This document shows positions 27,380 to 35,100 of a stretch of 46,389 bases of DNA, piece by piece. This stretch comes from Candidatus Neomarinimicrobiota bacterium (lineage in GTDB: Bacteria > Fidelibacterota > Marinisomatia > Marinisomatales > S15-B10). The notes below the pieces were generated by a model. That model worked only from the letters and a program-made list of their open reading frames with translations. It was not told the DNA's origin and did no database searches. The DNA lies in assembly GCA_012964825.1 (NCBI GenBank), contig DTTI01000018.1, positions 1-46,389 on the forward strand, given 5' to 3'. A program made the position numbers and the translations under genes. Each line of letters opens with the position of its first letter. The stretch's first letter is position 1.

Positions 27380-27841
27380 TTGCCTCGGTATACTTTAAAT
27401 ATAAATGGTCGGGACCGGAAGGTGTCGGTGGATGAAGATACTCCCTTGCTCTGGGTTCTTCGCGATGAGCTTGGTCTGACCGGAACGAAGTTTGGATGTG
27501 GACGGGGCCTGTGCGGTTCGTGTACAGTTCATTTGAATGGCGAGTCCACCCGTTCATGCATGACCACTGTCGATTACGCCGAAGGAAACGATATCACCAC
27601 CATCGAAGGCCTTTCGCCTGACGTCACTCATTTCATTCAGGAAGCGTGGATTGCGGAAGAGGTTCCCCAGTGCGGCTATTGTCAATCTGGACAGGTCATG
27701 GCCGCCGCCGCCTTACTGGAACGCAATCCCAATCCTTCCGATCAGGATATTGATGTGGGAATGAAAATGAATCTTTGCCGCTGCGGAACATACCAGCGCA
27801 TCCGGAAGGCTATCCACAGGGCAGCAGGTGAGATAAGATGA
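27380..27841 (+). CDS. (2Fe-2S) subunit of a molybdenum hydroxylase, IorA/CoxS-like
   Basis: I prefer TTG 27380 ([10 protein letters not shown], 153 aa), because family members begin with this beta strand and AGAGG lies nine bases upstream; an in-frame TTG at 27332 gives 16 extra residues. Two iron-sulfur sites are complete: the plant-ferredoxin-type C40, C45, C48, C60 and the second C98, C101, C133, C135. The subunit passes electrons from the molybdenum site to an acceptor. Its TGA overlaps the ATG of the large subunit. There is no FAD-binding CoxM-type subunit, as in isoquinoline 1-oxidoreductase. Confidence 0.92.
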   Translation: MPRYTLNINGRDRKVSVDEDTPLLWVLRDELGLTGTKFGCGRGLCGSCTVHLNGESTRSCMTTVDYAEGNDITTIEGLSPDVTHFIQEAWIAEEVPQCGYCQSGQVMAAAALLERNPNPSDQDIDVGMKMNLCRCGTYQRIRKAIHRAAGEIR

Positions 27842-29952
27842 GCACCTCAGTTTCCAGAAGAGATTTTTTGAAAGTGACCTCTTCGGCCGGTGCCGGGCTG
27901 ATGATGGGTGTTTACCTTCCTGGCAAACCCCGTTTCAAATCTGCAGCCGTAGACAGTTTTGAACCTAACGTCTGGATCAAAATTTCACCGGATAATAAGG
28001 TTACCATTACTTTGGCGAAGTCAGAGATGGGCCAGGGAGTCAAGACAGCCTTGCCCATGATTGTGGCCGACGAACTGGATGCGGACTGGCAAAATGTAGA
28101 AGTAGTTCAAGCCGATGCCCATCCTGACAAATATGGTGGTATGATGACTGTTGGGAGCAGAAGTGTAAGAGGCGGTGCCTGGATACGACTTCGGGAGACA
28201 GGGGCCACCGTCCGGGAGATGCTTGTCTCCGCCGCCGCAAAGCGATGGGGGGTTGACCCCGCATCCTGCCGGACAGATAACAGCTCCGTTTATCACGATG
28301 CATCAAATAGATCTCTGACCTACGGTAAACTGACAGCCGATGCATCAGGGCTAAAGGTTCCTAAGAAACCACAGCTGAAAGACCCTTCCCAGTTTAAGTA
28401 CATCGGCAAATCCATACCTCAGATAGATACACCGGACAAGGTGAGCGGGAAAACTGTTTTTGGACTGGATGTGCGGCTCCCAGACATGCTTTATGCAACC
28501 GTCGTTCATCCGCCGGTTTTCGGCGCTTCCGTAAAGAGTTTTGATGATCGGGAAGCAATAAAAGTCGCCGGTGTAAAGAAAGTGTTTCAAGTCTCTCTGG
28601 GTGTGGCGGTGGTGGCCAAAAGTACATGGGCCGCCTTCAAGGGTGCCAGGGCACTCCAGATCAAATGGGACAATGGTAATTTTTCCATGGATACAAAGGA
28701 CATTTCAAAAAGCTTCCGGGACTTGGCCAAAAAAAGGGGTGTAGTAGCCCGAAATGACGGGAATACAGAAAAGGCCATGAAGAAAGTTGACAGTCATCTG
28801 GAAGCGGTCTATGAGGTACCCTATCTGGCTCACGCCACTATGGAGCCCATGAACTGCACGGCCCATGTAAAGCAGGGTCGTTGTGAACTGTGGGCACCCA
28901 CACAGAATCCCCAGGGATCCCAGCGGACGGCCGCCCAGCTCACAGGTTTTTCCAATGATCAGGTCACAGTTCACGTGACCCAGTTGGGGTGCGGCTTTGG
29001 CCGGAGAAGCAGAACAGATTTTATCCAGGATGCCGTTGAAACAGCCATGAAGGTCGACGCTCCTGTGCAGGTCGTCTGGACAAGAGAAGAGGATATGCAG
29101 CACGATTACTACCGGCCTGCCACTTACAATATTTTAGAAGCAGGACTCGATAAAGCGGGAAAACCTGTAGCTTGGAATCACCGTGTGGTGGCACCACCCA
29201 TCGGCAGAAGGGGAGGCCCCAACAGCTTGGATCGTTCTTCTGTTAACGGTGCATCCAACCTGCCCTACGATATCTCCAATATCTTTGTGGACTATTGCAG
29301 ATCCGATATACCCGTTCCCGTCGGTCACTGGCGCTCGGTAGGTCCTTCACAGAATACATTTATTACGGAAAGTTTTATCGATGAAGTCGCCTTTGCCGCC
29401 GGAAAAGATCCGTTTGAATACAGAAGAAAACTGCTGAAAAACCAGCCAAGACTCCGAAATGTTCTGGAACTGGCCGCTGAAAAATCCGGCTGGGGCGGGA
29501 AACTTCCCGAAGGCTTCGCAAGGGGCATAGCGGTGGTGGAAGATAAGGGGAGCGCCTGTGCACAGGTTGCAGAAATCTCTATTGAAAAGAGTCAAGTGAA
29601 AATTCACCGTGTCACCTGTGCTCTTGATTGTGGTCAGGTGATCCATCCAGGTATCGTGGAATCACAAACTGTCGGATCTGTGGTGTATGGACTCTCGGCC
29701 GCTCTCTATGGCGAAATCACCATCAAAAAGGGGAAGGTGACCCAGAGTAATTTTGACAACTATCCTCTCCTTGGTATTCATGAAATGCCTAAGGTAGATG
29801 TTCACCTGGTAGACAGCAATGAAGAGCCAGGTGGGGCAGGTGAACCGGCCGTACCACCTTCAGCTCCCGCTGTTACAAATGCAATCTTTGCTCTCACTGG
29901 ACAAAGGATACGGAGTCTGCCAGTTTCCCTTAACGGGATGAGGACTATGTAG
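27838..29952 (+). CDS. Molybdopterin-binding large subunit, IorB-like, Tat-exported
   Basis: 704 aa. Tat-type N-terminus [19 protein letters not shown]. The aldehyde oxidase/xanthine dehydrogenase fold then includes [86 protein letters not shown] and a final [19 protein letters not shown], where Glu is the expected catalytic base. The split N-terminal region and two-subunit gene pair match isoquinoline 1-oxidoreductase (IorB)-type hydroxylases exported with bound cofactor. Substrate could be an N-heterocycle or aldehyde and is not predictable. Maturation (XdhC/CoxI-like) genes are not in the window. Confidence 0.92.
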   Translation: MSTSVSRRDFLKVTSSAGAGLMMGVYLPGKPRFKSAAVDSFEPNVWIKISPDNKVTITLAKSEMGQGVKTALPMIVADELDADWQNVEVVQADAHPDKYGGMMTVGSRSVRGGAWIRLRETGATVREMLVSAAAKRWGVDPASCRTDNSSVYHDASNRSLTYGKLTADASGLKVPKKPQLKDPSQFKYIGKSIPQIDTPDKVSGKTVFGLDVRLPDMLYATVVHPPVFGASVKSFDDREAIKVAGVKKVFQVSLGVAVVAKSTWAAFKGARALQIKWDNGNFSMDTKDISKSFRDLAKKRGVVARNDGNTEKAMKKVDSHLEAVYEVPYLAHATMEPMNCTAHVKQGRCELWAPTQNPQGSQRTAAQLTGFSNDQVTVHVTQLGCGFGRRSRTDFIQDAVETAMKVDAPVQVVWTREEDMQHDYYRPATYNILEAGLDKAGKPVAWNHRVVAPPIGRRGGPNSLDRSSVNGASNLPYDISNIFVDYCRSDIPVPVGHWRSVGPSQNTFITESFIDEVAFAAGKDPFEYRRKLLKNQPRLRNVLELAAEKSGWGGKLPEGFARGIAVVEDKGSACAQVAEISIEKSQVKIHRVTCALDCGQVIHPGIVESQTVGSVVYGLSAALYGEITIKKGKVTQSNFDNYPLLGIHEMPKVDVHLVDSNEEPGGAGEPAVPPSAPAVTNAIFALTGQRIRSLPVSLNGMRTM

Positions 29953-30006
29953 TCCGGAAAAACCTCTTTTTCCTCAGAAGAGGTGGCTTTAGGCAGTCCT
30001 TTTTTC
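29942..30006 (+). terminator. Possible terminator hairpins after the IorB-like gene
   Basis: GGACT-ATGT-AGTCC (29942-29955) spans the stop codon, and ACCTCTT (29962-29968) pairs with AAGAGGT (29978-29984). A T-rich run follows but is about 14 nt beyond the second stem, so this is only a weak terminator candidate. Confidence 0.3.
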
Positions 30007-30116
30007 TTTATTGTAAACCTGATCCTAATTATAACTGTTCTTACTATCCATTGGAAATGGGTGAAATTCCTTTTTAACCTTTTACCTAATTGCTCCGTCA
30101 AATGAGCAAATGATAA

Positions 30117-30641
30117 ATGAAGGACGGCGACCTTGTAATACGGTTTCAAAATGGAGAAGAACAAGCATTTGATGAGCTGGTTAAAAAACATTACCCCACA
30201 ACACTCAACTTACTCGTCCGCCTTGCCGGCAACAGCATGGACGCCGATGACCTTTGCCAGGAGACGTTTATTCGCGCCTACCACAGTCTCAGGAAATTCA
30301 AGGCCAAATCACAGTTTTCAACATGGCTTTACCGAATCGCTGTTAATGTGGCCAACACTCACCACAGAAAGGAAAAAACGAGGCAGTTTCTCTCATTTGG
30401 CCACGACCCGGAAGCTATGGCAGCTGATGATCCTAAGGAGCCACGTGAATTGGACCCGGAGATGTGGGATGCTATTAACAGCTTGCCACAGAAACAAAAA
30501 ATGGTATTAACATTGAGAATATTTCAGGAACTTCCCTTCAAAGAGGTGGCTGGCATTTTGAACATGACTGAAAACAGTGCCAAAGTAAATTATCACCACG
30601 CCATTGAGCGACTTAAGTCAACATTAGGAGAAACCGAGTAA
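30117..30641 (+). CDS. ECF-type RNA polymerase sigma factor
   Basis: 174 aa. Region 2 is clear: FDELVKKHYPTTLNLLVRLA, DADDLCQETFIRAYHSL and FSTWLYRIAVNVANTHHRK. Region 4 follows: INSLPQKQKMVLTLRIFQEL and PFKEVAGILNMTENSAKVNYHHA. Regions 1 and 3 are absent, the ECF plan. TAA 30639-30641 overlaps the next ATG, which encodes a membrane protein of anti-sigma type, so activity is probably controlled by membrane sequestration. Upstream 164 nt has no other gene. Confidence 0.92.
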   Translation: MKDGDLVIRFQNGEEQAFDELVKKHYPTTLNLLVRLAGNSMDADDLCQETFIRAYHSLRKFKAKSQFSTWLYRIAVNVANTHHRKEKTRQFLSFGHDPEAMAADDPKEPRELDPEMWDAINSLPQKQKMVLTLRIFQELPFKEVAGILNMTENSAKVNYHHAIERLKSTLGETE

Positions 30642-31060
30642 TGTCCGTTGAAAAGCGGCTCAACTCCCTGAAAAGCCATTCAAAAGAACCGGGTGATACC
30701 GAATCTTTCCTGGCTGAGCTGAAAGGCGAGATGATTCGACGGGGTCGCAGGCGACAGAACATTGTGAATTCTATTTCCGGTTTGGTAGTGGCACTGGCTA
30801 TAGGGGTGGGACTTTACATCACCAGTCCGACTGCCGATCCAACCCTTGCCAATGCTGATATGTCGGAGATAATTATTGATCTGAGCGGTCAGCCGGACTC
30901 TATCACCGTTTTTGATGATGAAGAATTCATTATGGCATCTATGGATTATCTCATTGGTGGTACAGAATTAATAAGTACGGGTTGGTCAATTATTGAAGAC
31001 CTTTCATTATATGATTACCTGGAAACAGGTGAAAAGATATCTCTGGAGGAACGGTCATGA
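30641..31060 (+). CDS. Single-pass membrane protein, putative anti-sigma factor
   Basis: 139 aa. A ~45-residue charged cytoplasmic N-terminus is followed by one hydrophobic helix (ISGLVVALAIGVGLYI) and an acidic periplasmic part of ~75 residues. No zinc anti-sigma HxxxCxxC motif is seen. Its start overlaps the ECF sigma stop and its stop overlaps the start of a Spy-like gene. Topology and position make an anti-sigma role the best guess; sequence alone does not prove it. Confidence 0.65.
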   Translation: MSVEKRLNSLKSHSKEPGDTESFLAELKGEMIRRGRRRQNIVNSISGLVVALAIGVGLYITSPTADPTLANADMSEIIIDLSGQPDSITVFDDEEFIMASMDYLIGGTELISTGWSIIEDLSLYDYLETGEKISLEERS

Positions 31061-31605
31061 AAAGAACCATAATAGCATTTATAGCTCTCAGTTGTTTTCT
31101 GACGGCCCAACCCCGGCCTGGAAGTCCCTTGACACCGCTTCAGGATCGTCACCGCGGCAGTCGGCTGGAAATGATGAAAATGTGGCAGCTTACGGAAAGG
31201 CTGGCACTGACTGAAGAACAGGCCAGTAAATTTTTTCCGAGGTACAGTGCTCTAGAGAAAGAGCTTAGAAAACTTAGTACGGATCAGCGGGAACTACTTG
31301 GTGAAATGAGAAAAATGATGGGTGAGGACAAAGAGGTTACCGATAAGGAACTGGAAAGAATTACCAAAAAAGTGTCCAAACTGGAGCAACAGAAAATAGA
31401 GAAAAAACAGAAGTTTTTTGAAGACCTGGATGAATTTCTTACCCCGAAGCAGCGGGCCGGGTACTACGGTTTTGAACTGTGGTTCAAGGATGAGCTCCGC
31501 CGAGGATTGGAAGAAAGAAGGAAAATGGGGCCGCCTAGAAAACCCGGCGACTGGAAGAGAGATATGAAGCGACAAAAGAGGTGGAACGAGCCTTACCGCT
31601 GGTAA
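31057..31605 (+). CDS. Periplasmic helical protein, Spy/CpxP/CnrX-like
   Basis: 182 aa with a signal peptide (IIAFIALSCFLTAQP). The mature part is nearly all helix and highly charged: LEMMKMWQLTERLALTEEQA, then FFPRYSALEKELRKL, a long coiled coil (EVTDKELERITKKVSKLEQQ), and FLTPKQRAGYYGFE, which resembles the LTPEQ repeats of Spy/CpxP and the heavy-metal-sensor family. It ends in a basic, Arg/Lys/Trp-rich tail. ATG 31057 overlaps the preceding stop. Third member of a sigma / membrane protein / periplasmic helix cluster; role may be stress or metal sensing (inference). Confidence 0.7.
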   Translation: MKRTIIAFIALSCFLTAQPRPGSPLTPLQDRHRGSRLEMMKMWQLTERLALTEEQASKFFPRYSALEKELRKLSTDQRELLGEMRKMMGEDKEVTDKELERITKKVSKLEQQKIEKKQKFFEDLDEFLTPKQRAGYYGFELWFKDELRRGLEERRKMGPPRKPGDWKRDMKRQKRWNEPYRW

Positions 31606-31723
31606 GAGTGTAATCGATTAACAAAAATTTAGGTTTACCGAAAAGAATGGAACGCGGTGTTCCAGAACTCACAAGATGTAAAGCCCGGGACAATTATTTA
31701 AGGAAATAATCGTTCAAAGTGTC

Positions 31724-34222
31724 ATGATTTACTCAAGAATGAATCATCTCATCTTAATGGGCATCCTTTTAGTTATCTCTATCATGGAAGGCCCACTCAC
31801 TGCGCAAATTACACAGGTTAATGACATCGTGGGCTATGTGGTAGATGCTACAAACGGTGAAGCGCTCCCATTTGCCAATGTAGTGGTGAAAGAGAAGGAT
31901 CGCGGCGCTACCACTAATGAAGAAGGTTACTTCGTTATTGTCAATGTGCCGACGGGGCAATGCACCCTGAGCGTTTCCTATATGGGATATACAACAAAAG
32001 ATCTTGTGGTGCAGAATCGTACCGGAAAACGACCTCCACTTCGTATAGATCTTGAAATTTCCACCCTCAACCTGGAAGCTGTTGAGGTGGTGGCCGATCA
32101 GTATCAGATCATGAAAAGTTCGGATGAAGTGAGCAAGATCACCGTAGCCCCGAGGCAGTTAAACTTTCTCCCCAATCTCGGCGAAGTGGATATCTTCCGT
32201 TCTCTCCAGCTCCTTCCAGGGGTCAGCGGGAGTGGCGACGGTTCCTCAGGACTCTATATACGCGGGGGGACTCCGGATCAGAATATGATTCTTCTTGACG
32301 GAATGTCAATCTATCAGGTGGATCACTTCTTTGGTATGTTCAGCGCCTTCAACGCGGATGCCATTAAGGATGTCCAATTGTGGAAGGGGGGCTTTCCGGC
32401 CAAATACGGCGGACGGCTCTCCAGCGTCATCGAACTGACCGGGAGGAGTGGAGATAAGAAACGGAAACGCTTCGGCCTCGGGGCCAATCTGCTGTCTGGC
32501 CAGATGCTCTACGAAACCCCCACATTCTGGAAAGGTACATGGCTCATTTCCATTCGCCGCTCTTACACCGATTACCTGCAGAGCCCGTTCTATAATCAAA
32601 TGTACAAGTTTGTTTTTGGCGATGACACACCACAGTATATGCAAAACCGACGCCAGTTCAACCAGGACGGCACATCTGCTTTCCAGACGAATGTGATTCC
32701 CATCTTCAATTTTTATGACATCAATTCAAAGTTCACATTCACGCCTAATGACAAAGATGTGTTCAATGTATCCGTTTATGTGGGACATGACAATCTCGAT
32801 AAAGAGACGCGCATAGAGGGTATTCGAGTTCGCCGCCGACCTGGACAGGGACAAGGTGGCTTCGGGGGAGGGAATGCCCTTACGGCGACTCGCGCCGATG
32901 ACAGCAATACCCAGTGGGGGAATCGAGGTCTCAGCATGAGGTGGGCCCGCCGCTGGAGCGACCGCTTTTACAGTGGACTCCAGATGGCCACATCGCTGTT
33001 CAACAGCGATTATACCCGGAACCTCTATTCCATCGAGGCCAGCGTGGGGACACCGTTTAATCTTGCCGAACTGAATCAGGTGGCTGACATGTCCTTTCGA
33101 TGGGACAATACGTGGAACGCTACAGAGAAAAATATAGTAGAATTCGGTACCAGCTTCACCGATCTTTATACTCAGTACAAAATCGATTATTACGATACTG
33201 TGACGGTGGCGGATATCACCTCCGAATCGTTCCTGCTGAATTTTTATCTTCAGGATAAATGGCAACCTATCCGTTCTATGGACATCACAGGTGGTATTCG
33301 TGTTGCCATACCGACCTATCTTGCTGACCCGTCGGCTCTATTTACCTTCAATACGGTAGAGTTTAATGCGGACAAACCCTACATCGAGCCGAGACTTTCT
33401 TTTGGTTGGAACCTTAGCGATCGTATACGTCTGAAAGGAGCCTGGGGGCACTACCATCAATTTGTGAACAACATCCGGGTGGAGGATGTTCTCCAAGGCA
33501 ATAGCAACTTCTGGCTCGTCTCCGATGAAAACTTCCGCCCCGGTTTCTCTAAACATTACATTCTTGGCTTGCAATACAACAGCCCCATGTACCTTTTTTC
33601 AATGGAGGGATACTACAAGACGCTGGACAATCTCGTGGAATTCTCTCGCCGAAATACACGGAATGCAGACTACGGCAATTTCTTTTTCTTTGGAGATGGT
33701 GCAGCGCAAGGGGTTGAGTTGCTTGCTCAAAAAAAAGCGGGTGTTATCAACGGATGGATCAGCTACACATTGGCTGAGGTGTTCTACAATTTCCCCTCAC
33801 TGAATGACGAAACCTATCCGGCCGATCACGATAAGCTCCACGAACTGAAGCTCATTGTCACTTATAAAAGGGGAGCATGGAATTTATCCGCAACCACCAT
33901 TTATGCTTCAGGGCTTCCGTACACGTCGCCGGAGAGCCGATACTATATTCCATTGCTGAATGGCGACGAATTCAGCTATTATCATGTGAGTGACAAGAAT
34001 GGCTATCGCCTGCCTGATTATCACCGTCTCGATTTGTCTGCCTACAGGAATCTGGAGACGCCGAATTTCAATTGGGATCTTGGAATCTCCCTATTCAATA
34101 TTTATAACAACCAGAACGTGAGTTACCGTGAATTCGACCTCGAAACCGTGCCAGTGACCGTCTCGGATGTTTTGCTGCTCAGCTTTATGCCCACGCTCTT
34201 TTTCAAAGTGACGATGAAATAG
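31724..34222 (+). CDS. TonB-dependent outer-membrane receptor with carboxypeptidase-regulatory domain
   Basis: 832 aa. Signal peptide (LILMGILLVISIMEGPLTAQ), then a CarboxypepD_reg-like domain at ~34-115: DATNGEALPFANVVVKEKDR and TNEEGYFVIVNVPTG. The TonB plug has LQLLPGVSGSGDGSSGLYIR, GGTPDQNMILLDGMSIYQ and WKGGFPAKYGGRLSSVIEL. The rest is a beta barrel; the last strand ends FFKVTMK. It imports a TonB-dependent ligand, unknown here. The gene begins a receptor/lipoprotein/receptor cluster and lies after the sigma module, separated by 118 nt. Confidence 0.9.
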   Translation: MIYSRMNHLILMGILLVISIMEGPLTAQITQVNDIVGYVVDATNGEALPFANVVVKEKDRGATTNEEGYFVIVNVPTGQCTLSVSYMGYTTKDLVVQNRTGKRPPLRIDLEISTLNLEAVEVVADQYQIMKSSDEVSKITVAPRQLNFLPNLGEVDIFRSLQLLPGVSGSGDGSSGLYIRGGTPDQNMILLDGMSIYQVDHFFGMFSAFNADAIKDVQLWKGGFPAKYGGRLSSVIELTGRSGDKKRKRFGLGANLLSGQMLYETPTFWKGTWLISIRRSYTDYLQSPFYNQMYKFVFGDDTPQYMQNRRQFNQDGTSAFQTNVIPIFNFYDINSKFTFTPNDKDVFNVSVYVGHDNLDKETRIEGIRVRRRPGQGQGGFGGGNALTATRADDSNTQWGNRGLSMRWARRWSDRFYSGLQMATSLFNSDYTRNLYSIEASVGTPFNLAELNQVADMSFRWDNTWNATEKNIVEFGTSFTDLYTQYKIDYYDTVTVADITSESFLLNFYLQDKWQPIRSMDITGGIRVAIPTYLADPSALFTFNTVEFNADKPYIEPRLSFGWNLSDRIRLKGAWGHYHQFVNNIRVEDVLQGNSNFWLVSDENFRPGFSKHYILGLQYNSPMYLFSMEGYYKTLDNLVEFSRRNTRNADYGNFFFFGDGAAQGVELLAQKKAGVINGWISYTLAEVFYNFPSLNDETYPADHDKLHELKLIVTYKRGAWNLSATTIYASGLPYTSPESRYYIPLLNGDEFSYYHVSDKNGYRLPDYHRLDLSAYRNLETPNFNWDLGISLFNIYNNQNVSYREFDLETVPVTVSDVLLLSFMPTLFFKVTMK

Positions 34223-34231
34223 GTGAGTGTT

Positions 34232-35059
34232 ATGAGATCACTGTTCAGGATGATGTTTATTGCTGTTGCCGGTATCATTTTTTCCGGCTGTGATAATGAA
34301 GTGCTCATCGTTCCTGATGCAAACCTTGCAGCGATACGGGCCTACATTTACGCTGGCCAACCCGTCAATCAGATCAATATCACCTCGACACTAGCGCTGG
34401 ATGATGAGTCTGAATCTGCTGAACCTATCAACGAAGCGGAAGTTTCTTTGTACAAATATGGCTCACGTTATGATCTTGTGCTCTCAGAAGGCGATAGTGG
34501 ATATTATAGCTACAATGGTGAAGATTTGACTATTGAAGCGGGAGATACATTTGACATCGAGCTTGTCTGGGCCGGGAAGGTTATGACGGGCACCACTGTG
34601 GTGCCACCAAAGCCTCAAGAAGCAAGTCTCACCATTGATACTCTGGCGGTACCTGAGATTAACAGTCGGCAAGATTTTATTAACTGGATCATGTCAGGTG
34701 ATAACAGGACTGAGATATCCTGGGAGAACGAAGAACGAAACTATTATTACATTACATTCGATAATGTGGAGGAAGAGCCTGAACCTATCGATCTTCAGCT
34801 TCCTCCGCGTTTCAAACGGTTCATCACTCAACCATTTCGTTGGTCAAGATACACTCTCAGTTCCGCAGTGGTCACACATTATGGAGATCATGAGTTGGTA
34901 CTCTACCGCGTAAATGAAGAATATGTCATGCTCTATGAAACCAGCGGGCAGGATTCGAGAGATCTGAATGAACCGTTCTCCAATATCGAAGGGGGTCTTG
35001 GAATCTTTGCCGCTTTCAACAGCGACACCTTAAATTTCACGGTGGTAAAAGAAAGATAA
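34232..35059 (+). CDS. DUF4249-like lipoprotein, receptor partner
   Basis: 275 aa from ATG 34232, with AGGTGAG (34221-34227) upstream; an in-frame GTG at 34223 is less likely. Lipoprotein signal FIAVAGIIFSGC, then a beta-rich body: VNQINITSTLALDDE, INEAEVSLYKYG, GYYSYNGEDLTIEAGDTFDI and TGTTVVPPKP fit the DUF4249 pattern. DUF4249 lipoproteins usually accompany TonB receptors and may cap or assist them. Function unknown. Confidence 0.7.
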   Translation: MRSLFRMMFIAVAGIIFSGCDNEVLIVPDANLAAIRAYIYAGQPVNQINITSTLALDDESESAEPINEAEVSLYKYGSRYDLVLSEGDSGYYSYNGEDLTIEAGDTFDIELVWAGKVMTGTTVVPPKPQEASLTIDTLAVPEINSRQDFINWIMSGDNRTEISWENEERNYYYITFDNVEEEPEPIDLQLPPRFKRFITQPFRWSRYTLSSAVVTHYGDHELVLYRVNEEYVMLYETSGQDSRDLNEPFSNIEGGLGIFAAFNSDTLNFTVVKER

Positions 35060-35100
35060 TGATTTACCTCATAAACTCAATAATATGAAAAGGAAATCAA

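Noticed and set aside
31648-31664. TGGAAC-GCGGT-GTTCCA palindrome in the gap before the first TonB receptor
   Set aside because: Six-base arms with a 5-nt spacer occur often by chance; nothing ties it to a regulator.
32726-33265. Antisense ORF (179 codons) in the first TonB receptor gene
   Set aside because: Shadow of the receptor; no recognisable motif or start signal.
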